Positions 16,797 to 25,419 of a stretch of 64,000 nucleotides of DNA are shown piece after piece. A model generated the notes under the pieces. The model saw only the letters and a program-made list of their open reading frames with translations. It ran no database searches and was not told where the DNA came from. This stretch comes from Verrucomicrobiota bacterium. Its GTDB lineage: Bacteria; Verrucomicrobiota; Verrucomicrobiia; Limisphaerales; SIBE01. Within the stretch, counting starts at the first letter, position 1, and every line of letters starts with the position of its first letter. Position numbers and translations under genes: made by a program. The DNA lies in contig VHDE01000008.1 of NCBI GenBank assembly GCA_016871515.1, forward strand, positions 1 through 64,000. The letters run 5' to 3'.

Positions 16797-18881
16797 TTAC
16801 TCCTGTTCTTCCACCGGCTTCTTGCTTTCGGCGACGACCTTTTGTTCCATTTCGCGCGGCATCTCTTCGTAGTGGCTGAAGTCCTCGGTATGAATGCCCC
16901 GCCCGCCGGTGAGGGACCGAAGGATCGTCGAATAATGGTAAAGTTCCATCTGCGGGACTTGGGCTTTGAGAATTTGAAAACCGTCCGCCGAATCCATGCC
17001 GAGAATCTTGCCGCGCCGGCTCGACAGGTCACCCATCACGTTGCCCATGCATTCTTCGGGCACCTGAACTTCGATGGTGTAAATGGGCTCGAGCAACGTC
17101 GGCTTGGCTTTTAAGAATGCTTCCTTGAAAGCCTGTTTGCCGGCGATTTGGAACGCGATGTCTTTCGAGTCTACGGGATGCATCTTGCCATCGTAAAAAT
17201 CGATCTTCACATCAACGACGCGGTAACCCGCGACCACGCCTTCTGCGCACGCCGATTTGACGCCTTTCTCGACTGACGGCACAAAAACGCGATCCACGTT
17301 CTGCCCGGCTAACGTTTCGGTGAATTCCACGTCGGTGTTGCGCGGTTTGGGTTCGATCCGCATCCACACTTCGGCGAACTGGCCGGCGCCGCCCGTTTGT
17401 TTCTTGTGGCGGTACTTCGAATCGGCCTTGATCTTGATCGTTTCGCGGTAAGGAATTCTCGGAGCAACGAGATCGAACTCGACCTTGTAACGCCGCCGCA
17501 AGCGCTCGGAAATGACCTGCAGATGCAGTTCGCCTTGCCCGGAAATGACGGTTTGGTGCAATTCCGAATCGACGTGGTACAGAAACGTCGGGTCTTCTTC
17601 GTGCAACATCGCCAGGCCTTGTGCGATCTTGTCTTCCTCACCTTTGGATTTGAGTTTCAACGCGGCGTGAATGTTCGGTTTGGGGTAATTCACCTTCGGC
17701 AACGAGACGTTGCGCTTGTGATGACAAAGGGTGTTGCCGGTGTGCGTATCTTTCAATTTGACGACCGCGCCGAGATCGCCCGCGTGCAGACTGCCGGCCG
17801 CTGTGCGGGTCCTGCCGTTGAGGATGTAAATCTGGCCGATCCGTTCGGTGTTGCTGCGTGAGCTGTTGTAAAGGTCCATCCCAACTTTGATCGAGCCTGA
17901 GTACAATCGGAAATAGGACAATTCGCCGAATTGCGCCTCGCTGATCGTTTTGAAAACATAGAGGACTGGGTCCGGATCGGTCAGAGAAACATCGACTTCC
18001 GTGCCGTTGACATCGACTGCTTTGACCTTCTGCCGGTCCACGGGCGAAGAACCGTACTTGGCGATGAAATCCATCAGACGGGCCACGCCGATGTTCGACT
18101 CGGCGGCCGTGCAGAAGAGAGGGATGAAGGCTTGTTTTTGCACAGCCGCGTGAATGCCCGACCGCATTTCTTCCTCTGACAAACCGCCTTGCTCGAAGAA
18201 CTTCTCGAGCAACGTGTCGTCAGATTCGGCGATGTGCTCGATCAATTCCTGGTGCAGCTGTTTGACCTTTTCCTCCCAAGCGCCTGTCGCGGGAGCTTCC
18301 TGGTACTTCCCGGCGCCATCGGTTTGGTAAGTGACGATCTCGCTGCGCAACACATCGAGAACCTGATTGAACCCCGGCCCGGGGTTGACCGGCAAAGTCA
18401 TGGGAAACACGCGGTCGCCAAACCGTTTCCGGGCTTGTTCCAAGACTCGATCAAAGCTCGCGTTCTCTTTATTGACCGCGTTAATGACGATCATCTTGGG
18501 CAGGCCGTATTGCGTGGCGTAATTCCAAACCTTGTCCGTGCCGACTTCGACGCCGTGGTTGGCATGGATCACAACCAGCGCAAAGTCACCGACACGCAGC
18601 GCGCCCAGCCCTTCACTGATAAAGTCCAAGTATCCCGGCGTGTCGATGATGTTGAATTTCTTGCCCTGCCATTCGAGGTGCAACAATGACGCATGAATGG
18701 AAATCTGGCGTTCAGGTTCTCCTTCGTGATAGTCAGAAACGGTCGTTCCATTAGTGATGATTCCCAACCGATTGATCACGCCCGCGCAGGCCAGCATCGA
18801 CTCACTGAGCATGGTCTTGCCCGACGAAGCGTGGCCAACAATTGCAAAATTACGAATGTCTGCGGATTGATACTCTTTCAT
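16797..18881 (-). CDS. EF-G-like translational GTPase paralogue with altered G4 motif
   Basis: A 694-residue protein with the five-domain plan of elongation factor G. P-loop GHASSGKT (16-23), switch II DTPGYLDF (80-87; Tyr where canonical EF-G has the catalytic His, as in the EF-G2/EF-G-like subgroup), domain IV around RIPYRETIKIK and AGQFAEVWM, and a C-terminal GRGIHTEDFSHYEEMP. The guanine-recognition motif that should read NKxD is NAVN (134-137; bases 18471-18482). The canonical fusA is elsewhere in the window, so this copy is free to have a different role, for example ribosome recycling or a regulatory function. A clear Shine-Dalgarno (AGGAG) precedes the ATG. Monocistronic. Confidence 0.88.
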   Translation of the reverse strand: MKEYQSADIRNFAIVGHASSGKTMLSESMLACAGVINRLGIITNGTTVSDYHEGEPERQISIHASLLHLEWQGKKFNIIDTPGYLDFISEGLGALRVGDFALVVIHANHGVEVGTDKVWNYATQYGLPKMIVINAVNKENASFDRVLEQARKRFGDRVFPMTLPVNPGPGFNQVLDVLRSEIVTYQTDGAGKYQEAPATGAWEEKVKQLHQELIEHIAESDDTLLEKFFEQGGLSEEEMRSGIHAAVQKQAFIPLFCTAAESNIGVARLMDFIAKYGSSPVDRQKVKAVDVNGTEVDVSLTDPDPVLYVFKTISEAQFGELSYFRLYSGSIKVGMDLYNSSRSNTERIGQIYILNGRTRTAAGSLHAGDLGAVVKLKDTHTGNTLCHHKRNVSLPKVNYPKPNIHAALKLKSKGEEDKIAQGLAMLHEEDPTFLYHVDSELHQTVISGQGELHLQVISERLRRRYKVEFDLVAPRIPYRETIKIKADSKYRHKKQTGGAGQFAEVWMRIEPKPRNTDVEFTETLAGQNVDRVFVPSVEKGVKSACAEGVVAGYRVVDVKIDFYDGKMHPVDSKDIAFQIAGKQAFKEAFLKAKPTLLEPIYTIEVQVPEECMGNVMGDLSSRRGKILGMDSADGFQILKAQVPQMELYHYSTILRSLTGGRGIHTEDFSHYEEMPREMEQKVVAESKKPVEEQE

Positions 18882-19016
18882 GACTTAAACTCCTAATAAT
18901 ACTGGGGTGGGTCATATTCTGGGCTAAGTGCCGTTAGGATGGCCAAGATTCCACTGAGAAGGGAAGAAGAAATTTCTGGATTTGCAAAGTTTTTTGAGGA
19001 AGAGAACCGTTCAGAG
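18882..19016 (-). promoter_or_regulatory. 5' region of the EF-G-like gene
   Basis: Contains the AGGAG Shine-Dalgarno nine bases before the ATG of the EF-G paralogue on the minus strand and is AT-rich. No promoter pair was clear enough to place. Nothing else was seen. Confidence 0.35.
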
Positions 19017-19540
19017 TCAGGGCCGGGACGGTAGAACTTTCAGCCCCGCCAGGCTGGCCAGCGTGCGCGCGTCGAGATCAAAGCTGTAAAACTCCTCACA
19101 CAGCAAAATACGAGCGGCGCCAGCATGCAATAGATACAGGGCGCGAAATCCTTTTGCCTCCGTGTGCGTTTCGCCGAGACGTTCAGTCTCGCGGAGCGCT
19201 TCTGTCCAATCCAAGGGTTGGTGCGCTATGAAAACACCGTCCTGCAAATCGTTGTCATGATCGCGCAAGACTTGGAGTGCATCGTCGGTCGAAAGGTTGA
19301 TTTCTCCACTTCGAAGAAGGCGTTAATTTGATGAGAGGCAAATTGCTTCTTGCCAAAAATGGCTTTTTGCCGCGCTCTAAAGTCGGGGAGAGCACCGCGT
19401 CCTTTGCGGGCAGCTCGCCGAGGAGCCAGCTCGTGCTGCCGTCCATCCTGATAGCGGATGATGACGCCTCCGTCCCGCTCACAGGCCGCGAGCACTTCGG
19501 CTGTGCTGCGCGATAGTTCGCGAACATTAAAGGATTTCAT
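19017..19540 (-). pseudogene. Deletion remnant of a VapBC-like toxin-antitoxin locus
   Basis: The first half (from 19540) encodes an antitoxin-like N-terminus, MKSFNVRELSRSTAEVLAAC, of the Phd/VapB kind, followed by a basic linker. About 60-70 codons later the reading changes: in another frame the sequence continues as GEINLSTDDALQVLRDHD and ends with FRALYLLHAGAARILLC plus FDLDARTLASLAGLKVLP, which is the C-terminal half of a PIN-domain toxin. The toxin N-terminal half, with its first catalytic Asp, and the antitoxin C-terminus are missing. The simplest reading is an internal deletion joining the two genes out of frame. No active toxin should be made. Confidence 0.7.
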
Positions 19541-19542
19541 TT

Positions 19543-19561
19543 GTCAGACACGCTGTCTGAC
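19543..19561. promoter_or_regulatory. Palindromic operator-like site upstream of the antitoxin remnant
   Basis: GTCAGACA-CGC-TGTCTGAC, a perfect 8-bp inverted repeat with a 3-nt centre, two bases before the antitoxin ATG (minus strand). Antitoxins of this type commonly repress their own promoter by binding such a palindrome, so this is a likely relic operator. Confidence 0.5.
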
Positions 19562-19747
19562 TCTGCCTTATCTGTCAATCTGTGCTCCCGAGGGCTTCTC
19601 GAGTTCTCGGTGATTCTGCGGCTGTTGCGCTGCCGAAAGACCGGTCGTAAATCAGGTCGAGATGACTGTGCAGGGCTGGTCTGATTCCTTGAATGTCCTG
19701 CGGACAGCAATGTGGGCGGTCCGATGGCAAAGCGGGCAGTCTCGAAA

Positions 19748-22700
19748 ATGACTTCGATCCAACATGACATCGCAGCCAAAGGCCGAGAGATCTTCGGCCG
19801 GATGAATGGCGAAACTCCCCGCTTGTTCAGCCATCGGAATATCACCGGTCGCTTGCTGGACTGGTCAACGCGCGACGAGCAACTCAAGGTGCAGTTGTTT
19901 CGCTTTGTCGATGTGTTGCCTTCATTGAAGTCATCCGCGGCAATTGCCGAACATGCCTGCCATTATCTTTTAGGCAACGGCGCCAAAGGCTTGCCTGCGG
20001 TGGTTCGTTGGGCGATTCGCGTCTCGCCCCGGTTTCCTTTCATAGCGGCTTTTGCGGCGCGGCAGAGCGTTGCTCAAATGGCCAGGACGTTCATCGTGGC
20101 GAGGAATGCTGATGAGGCCGTTCCTGCGCTGCGTAAGATGAGAAGGCAGCCTTTGGCTTTCACTGCGGACATTCCGGGCGAAACAACGGTGAGCGAAGCG
20201 GAAGCGGCAGCTTGCCACGATCGCTATCTCGAATCGATCGAACGCTTGGCCGAAGAGTCCAAAACCTGGCCGCCGGTCGAACAGATCGATTGCGATGATC
20301 GCGGCGAAATTCCGAAGGTTAACGTTTCCATCAAAATCTCCGCGCTTTACGCGCAGATTCACCCTGCCGACCCGGACCGGGCGCTGATGTGCCTTGCCGA
20401 CCGCGTTCATCCATTGTTGCGACGCGCCAAGGAGCTCGGCGTGTTCATTAATCTCGACATGGAGAGCACTGCCCTCAAGGACCTCACTTTAGACCTTTTC
20501 AAAACGCTCCTCGACGAACCCGCGCTGCAGGATTACCCGCACGCTGGCATCGCGCTTCAAGCGTATCTTCGAAGTTCCGAACGTGATCTGGATACGCTGG
20601 TTCAATGGGCGGAACAACGCAACCGGCGCATCACCGTTCGGCTGATCAAGGGGGCCTGCTGGGACCACGAACGCGTCATGGCCCTGCAACGCGGATGGCC
20701 AGTGCCCGTATTCGAACGCAAGGCGGAAACGGATGCCAATTACGAGCGGCTCGCGCGCCGCATGCCGGAGTGTTCGCGTTACATCGCGCCGGCGTTCGGC
20801 ACGCACAGCGTTCGCAGCATCGCCAGTTGCTTGGTGCAAGCCGAGAAGCTTGGATTGCCGCAATCAGGCATTGAAATCCAAATGCTTCACGGGATGGCCG
20901 AACCGATCAAGCAAGCGCTCGTCAAGATGGGTTATCGCGTCCGAAACTATTGTCCGATTGGCGAAATCCTGCCCGGCATGAGCTATTTGGTGCGCCGTCT
21001 CCTTGAAAACACCTCCAGCCAAGGTTTCCTGCGCGCCACGTTTTCCGAGCATGCCTCACTCGGGGAACTGCTTCGTGATCCCGCGACCACTGCATCTCGG
21101 CCGTTGATTGCGAAGAATAGCCAGGCGGATCATACTCTGGCCAAGAGCGGCCAGGAATTCACGTTCGCCAATGGTTTGCCGCGGGAACGCCCGACCTCCG
21201 ATACGATGCATTTTGCCAACGAGCCGCACACCGACTTCACCGTCGCCTCGAACCGCGAGCGCATGGCAGCCGCGTTGGCCGCGGTTCGAACTCAATTGGG
21301 AAACAAATTCCCGCTCGTCATCGGTGGGAAAGCTGTCTGGACCACGGAACAGATCGTGTCGGTCAATCCGGCCCGTCCAAGCGAAGTTGTGGGTCGCGTG
21401 GCCAAAGCTGGGCAATCGGAAGCCGAAGCGGCTCTGGCTGCGGCGCGCCAAACCTGCGTCGGATGGGTCTCAACAAGCGTCGACGAACGCGCTCGTTTGC
21501 TCGAACGAACCGCCGGCTTAATCCGAGCAGAACGTTTCGACATCCCTGCGCTGGAAGTATTCGAAACGGGCAAGAGTTGGGTCGAAAGCGACGCCGACGT
21601 CGCCGAGGCGATCGATTTCTGCAATTTCTGCGCTCAGGAAATGCGGCGTATTGCCAGCCACACTTACAGAGTTCCGGGCGAAATAAATCTCCAGCATTAC
21701 GTCCCGCGTGGGCTCGGTGTGGTGATTGCACCCTGGAATTTTCCGCTCGCGATTCTTTGCGGGATGACCGCGGCATCAGTCGTAGCGGGCAATTGCGTCA
21801 TCGTGAAACCCTCCGAACAATCGTCGGTGATCGGCGCTCGATTCATGGACCTGCTCGTGCGGGCCGGCCTTCCTCCCGGCGTCGTCAATTTCCTGCCCGG
21901 GTCCGGTGCGAACATCGAAGCGTTCTTAGTCGAGCATCCGCAAATCGACTTCATTGCGTTTACCGCTTCGGGTGAAGTTGGCTTGAAAATCTACGAAGCC
22001 GCGGGAAGAACGCGGCCCGGCCAAAGGCAACTGCAGAAAGTTGTCTGTGAAATGGGAGGCAAGAACGCGGTCATTATCGACAGCGATGCCGATTTGGACG
22101 AGGCCATACCGGGAGTGATTTATTCAGCATTTGGTTACCAGGAACAGAAATGCTCGGCTTTGTCGCGATTGATTGTTTTGCGGGAGAATTACGATCGCGC
22201 GCTCGACCGGTTGATCGAAGCTTGCCGCAGTTTGCAGATTGGGCCGCCGGAAGACCCCGGAACAATCGTCGGGCCGGTTATCGACCAAGAGGCTTTCGAG
22301 CGCATCAACCGCTCCATCGAAATAGGCAAGCAAGAGGCGGAATTAGCCTTTCAGGCTTCCGTGCGCTCGGGAGAAGGTTTTTTGTTCCTCCGACGATTTT
22401 CAAGAATGTCTCACCCAAGGCGCGCATCGCTCAGGAGGAAATCTTCGGGCCGGTTCTCTCTGTGCTGAAAGCCCGCGATCTGAACGAGGCCTTGGCCTGG
22501 GCGAATGACAGCGAATATGCGCTTACCGGAGGATTTTATTCACGCAATCCGGCCAACATCGAAAGCGTGAAACGTGAGATGCAAGTGGGCAATCTTTACA
22601 TTAACCGCGGGATCACACGCGCATTGGTGGCGCGCCATCCTTTCGGCGGATTCAAGCTGTTCGGCGGCGGGACCAAAGCGGGCGGACGCGATTACTTGCA

Positions 22701-22773
22701 ACACTGCCTGTTTCCCCGTGTCATTGCGGAAAATCAGATGCGCCGCGGGTTTGCTCCAGAAGAGAGTGAATGA
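19748..22773 (+). pseudogene. putA: Bifunctional proline dehydrogenase / P5C dehydrogenase, frameshifted
   Basis: PutA oxidises proline to P5C (FAD domain) and P5C to glutamate (NAD domain). The PRODH half shows INLDMES, VRLIKGACWDHE, FGTHSVRSI and PIGEILPGMSYLVRRLLENT. The aldehyde dehydrogenase half shows APWNFPLAIL, VCEMGGKNA (general base Glu) and the catalytic Cys in YQEQKCSALSR. There is no N-terminal ribbon-helix-helix, and the total of about 1,008 residues fits minimal PutA. The frame breaks at T TTT TTG (22378-22384): frame 0 stops at 22468, while the -1 frame continues with VPPTIFKNV and EEIFGPVLSVL to the normal end. Either an assembly or mutational indel or a -1 slip. GTG 19712 and ATG 19724 are alternative starts. 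Confidence 0.85.
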
Positions 22774-22826
22774 ACACAAAGCACGCGAAGTTCGCGAAGA
22801 TTCAACCACGGGTTTCGATGAAGTCG

Positions 22827-22851
22827 CAGGACAGGCGTCTCGCCTGTCCTG
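22827..22851. repeat. Single perfect 11-bp palindrome
   Basis: CAGGACAGGCG-TCT-CGCCTGTCCTG, 11-bp stem and 3-nt loop, in the short gap between convergent putA and the next gene. It is of the same sequence family as the arms of the family C elements. It has no T-run but would form a strong hairpin in both transcripts. Confidence 0.75.
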
Positions 22852-22875
22852 CCAATCAGCGGAGAAGTTATGCAC

Positions 22876-23517
22876 CTATGGTTCGGCGAGAATTTTAGCC
22901 CGTTGTTCGTGATATTCCTGCGGCGTGACCTTGTCGGCTCTGTAATCGCGAAGCAAATTCACCAATCGTTCCTGTTTGGTTTTCGGGCCGGGCGGAGTTG
23001 TCTCCGGGGGCGCGGCGGCAGGAACTGTTTCATCCGTTTTTGGCTTCTTAGTTTCGGTCTTGGCCGGCGTCACCTTGGGTTTGCGTGTTGTTTTGGTTTC
23101 CTTTAACTCGGGCAGAGTCTCAGATGGCGCATCCGCCGTTTTTGCAGGGGTCGCTTCTGTGGGGGCGGAAGTTGAGGGCGGTGATTGTGAAGCGCGATCT
23201 TTTTCCATTGCGGCACGAAGAGCTTCCAAAGCCCGCTTCTGGTCCATCGTGTCTGCTTCAACTGGCGCAGGCGGCGGACTAGCCTTTTCCTCGGTTGCCT
23301 TTTCTTTGGCTTTTCCGGCAGGCGACTTTGGTGCAGCCGGTTCGACAGCGGGAACGGCTTTCGTGTCGGCGCCCGGAGTGGCTGCTCGCTCTTCAGCGAG
23401 TTTCTGCCTCAAGATTTGCAGCGCCCTTTGCTGTTGAGCTTCTGTCTCTTGTCCGGAAACCGTCACCAGGCCGATGCTGGCCGCGAAAATAATTGGAACA
23501 AACTTGGAGAATTGCAT
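22876..23517 (-). CDS. Hypothetical exported protein, Pro/Ala/Lys-rich with SHOCT-like C-terminus
   Basis: 213 residues: a signal peptide (about 1-22, KFVPIIFAASIGLVTVSG), a Glu/Gln-rich helix, a long low-complexity middle of Pro, Ala, Lys and Thr, and a final helix pair LLRDYRADKVTPQEYHEQRA. The last segment resembles SHOCT-type short C-terminal modules seen in bacterial oligomeric or membrane-associated proteins. The middle is probably disordered and periplasmic. Function unknown. Confidence 0.7.
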   Translation of the reverse strand: MQFSKFVPIIFAASIGLVTVSGQETEAQQQRALQILRQKLAEERAATPGADTKAVPAVEPAAPKSPAGKAKEKATEEKASPPPAPVEADTMDQKRALEALRAAMEKDRASQSPPSTSAPTEATPAKTADAPSETLPELKETKTTRKPKVTPAKTETKKPKTDETVPAAAPPETTPPGPKTKQERLVNLLRDYRADKVTPQEYHEQRAKILAEP

Positions 23518-23590
23518 GGCTTCATTTACTCAAGATTCAGTCTGGAGGCAATCGGTTTTCCAGCCAACCGGGCATTAGGACAAAACAAAC

Positions 23591-23618
23591 AAAAAAGCGG
23601 GCATCTTGCGACGCCCGC
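23591..23618 (-). terminator. Orphan intrinsic terminator
   Basis: On the minus strand: GCGGGCGTC, a GCAA (GNRA) tetraloop, GATGCCCGC, then six T residues. The 9-bp stem includes one G-T pair. There is no recognisable gene directly upstream on this strand, so it must end a small RNA or act as an attenuator for the hypothetical gene that starts 73 bases further on. Confidence 0.75.
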
Positions 23619-23735
23619 CCCAACCCAAACAACCAAACGTACCTCCTTTCCGCTAATGTAGTTGGCCGACCCTGCTTCAGGAGGGGGATGCCTCCCGCTC
23701 AAACCCAGAGAACCAAACAAACTACTCCAATGAGA
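23591..23735 (-). ncRNA. Candidate small RNA or attenuator leader
   Basis: On the minus strand, the segment that leads into the intrinsic terminator can fold: GTAGTT (about 23720-23725) pairs with AACTAC (about 23657-23662), enclosing GGGAGG-CATCC-CCCTCC. A stretch beginning GTTTGGTT occurs in front of each of the two hairpins, so the unit looks partly duplicated. The 5' end is a guess, since no convincing promoter pair was located. Confidence 0.3.
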
Positions 23736-23883
23736 CGATGGAGGGTACTTAAATGTTCAAACTTTTTTCGAAAAAGTCGGCGCGGCTCTGCCGTAAATTC
23801 GCTCTATCGCAGGGTGAAAGCCCGCCACGTGCGCCACGTACATTTCACATTCCGCATTTCCTAATTCTGGGTTAGAGTCTCTT

Positions 23884-25260
23884 ATGCGAATTGTAAATTT
23901 GAACCCGGCCAGCGACATCGGAGCGAGCGCTTGGTTCGTCGATATCGAAGGCCATCGTCTGTTGATGGACGCAGGCACGCACCCCAAGCACGAGGGCCGT
24001 GAAAGCTTGCCACTCTACGAATTAGTCAAGAATGAGTCGCTGGACGCCATCGCCATCACCCATTGCCATCACGACCACGTCGGCTCCTTGCCAGTAGCTC
24101 TGCGTTACTTCCCCAAAGCCCATGTCCTGATGAGCGAATTAAGCTATTTCCTCGTCGAACGCGTCCTCCACAATTCAGTGAATGTTATGATGCGCCAGCG
24201 CGACGAATTAGGTATTCGCGAATATCCTCTGTTCACGCATAACGAGGTGGACGAACTGGCTTACCTCTTTCAGGGCTACAAGTACAATCGCGAGGTCGCG
24301 TGGGCGTCCTTTCAGAAAACTCGCGCCGGTTTCCCGTCGCCGACCTTGGAATTCTTCGACGCCGGCCACGCTCTCGGTTCCGCGGGAGTGATGGTTCGCG
24401 GACAGAGACAAACGCTGTTCTATACCGGCGATGTCTGTTTTCAGGATCAAACTATTCTGAAAGGCGCGCGGTTCGAGGACATCAAAGCGGATGTGCTCAT
24501 TATGGAAACGACGCGAGGCAATCGCCCAATTCCGCCTGGCTTTACGCGCGAAGGCGAAGCGGAACGTCTCGCCCAGGCAATCCAGCGGGTCCTGGAACGG
24601 AATGGCTGTGTTCTTATTCCTGTGTTTGCTTTGGGTCGAACCCAGGAGATTCTGGCTCAGCTCGCATTGCTCATGAACGCCGGCAAAGTACGGAAGCAAC
24701 CAATCTTTATCGGCGGTCTCGGGCGTGTTTTTACGGAGATTTACGACCTCGAAGCCCACCGGGCTCACCGGCAACACACCAATCTAATGCTGACCGAAGC
24801 GCTGAATCTCAGCGTGCTGGAAAAAGGCCAGGTTGAAAAAATGCGCCTGTCGGGTGGACGGATCTTTGTGCTGACTGCAGGAATGATGAGCGAAAAGACA
24901 GCTGCGCATGACTTGGCCCTCCGCATGATCGGAGATGAACGCCAAGCGATCTTCTTCGTTGGCTACGCTGATCCGGACACACCCGGAGGCCGGCTCAAAG
25001 CGGCCAAGCCTGGGGAGACATTCTTGCTCAGCCCGAGCGGCGGTGAGGTCACCAAGCTCTGTGAAGTCCAGGATTTCGACCTGACTGCGCACGCCAATCG
25101 CGACGAATTGGTGAAGTTCGTCGGTGAAGTCGAGCCTCACACCGTGCTCTTAGGCCACGGCGACGAGGAGTCACGACTCTGGTTTCAGGAACAGATCCGA
25201 GTGCGGTATCCGAAGATCAAAGTCATCCAGCCGGCCCCAGGATTAAGGGTGGACGTGTGA
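23884..25260 (+). CDS. Metallo-beta-lactamase / beta-CASP family protein, probable ribonuclease
   Basis: 458 residues. Metallo-beta-lactamase core with HCHHDHVG (60-67), the third-motif His in FFDAGHALGSAG, the bridging Asp in YTGDVCF, and then a beta-CASP insertion (METTRGNR, VLIPVFALGRTQEIL) and the terminal LLGHGDEES. This is the layout of CPSF73/RNase J-like and archaeal-type RNA nucleases. It lacks the C-terminal domain of RNase J, and is nearer to the short beta-CASP proteins of unknown substrate. It precedes addB by about 160 bases on the same strand; joint transcription is possible. Confidence 0.85.
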   Translation: MRIVNLNPASDIGASAWFVDIEGHRLLMDAGTHPKHEGRESLPLYELVKNESLDAIAITHCHHDHVGSLPVALRYFPKAHVLMSELSYFLVERVLHNSVNVMMRQRDELGIREYPLFTHNEVDELAYLFQGYKYNREVAWASFQKTRAGFPSPTLEFFDAGHALGSAGVMVRGQRQTLFYTGDVCFQDQTILKGARFEDIKADVLIMETTRGNRPIPPGFTREGEAERLAQAIQRVLERNGCVLIPVFALGRTQEILAQLALLMNAGKVRKQPIFIGGLGRVFTEIYDLEAHRAHRQHTNLMLTEALNLSVLEKGQVEKMRLSGGRIFVLTAGMMSEKTAAHDLALRMIGDERQAIFFVGYADPDTPGGRLKAAKPGETFLLSPSGGEVTKLCEVQDFDLTAHANRDELVKFVGEVEPHTVLLGHGDEESRLWFQEQIRVRYPKIKVIQPAPGLRVDV

Positions 25261-25419
25261 CGCCAGCGGCTTCTCGTTACCCGCCTGGCAATTCAGCGAG
25301 AAGATTTCGAAAAGTAGTGTCTCGCCCTTGCTGGCTGGCAAACCTCGGCTTCGCCCGGAGGCCGCCCTGACGCGAGATCGCTCTTTGCGTCTTTGCGTCT
25401 TTGCGATTAAGAATCGGGT

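Larger units (their letters stand above)
23518..23883. other. Divergent intergenic region with an intrinsic terminator
   Basis: About 366 bases between a minus-strand hypothetical gene and the plus-strand beta-CASP gene. The minus strand holds a strong terminator (23591-23618) and, upstream of it, a structured segment. The AT-rich stretch at 23755-23780 contains the palindrome TTTTTTCGAAAAA. A 64-codon minus-strand frame crosses the terminator and is not credible as a gene. Confidence 0.5.

Noticed and set aside
16495-16872. Plus-strand frame with a hydrophobic start as a secreted protein
   Set aside because: It crosses the family C palindrome and runs antisense into the EF-G paralogue; nothing after the first 35 residues looks like protein.
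18470-18471. NKEN in the EF-G paralogue as the G4 motif
   Set aside because: By alignment with INKMDRENA, the NKEN stretch corresponds to the DREN part after G4; the G4 position itself is NAVN.
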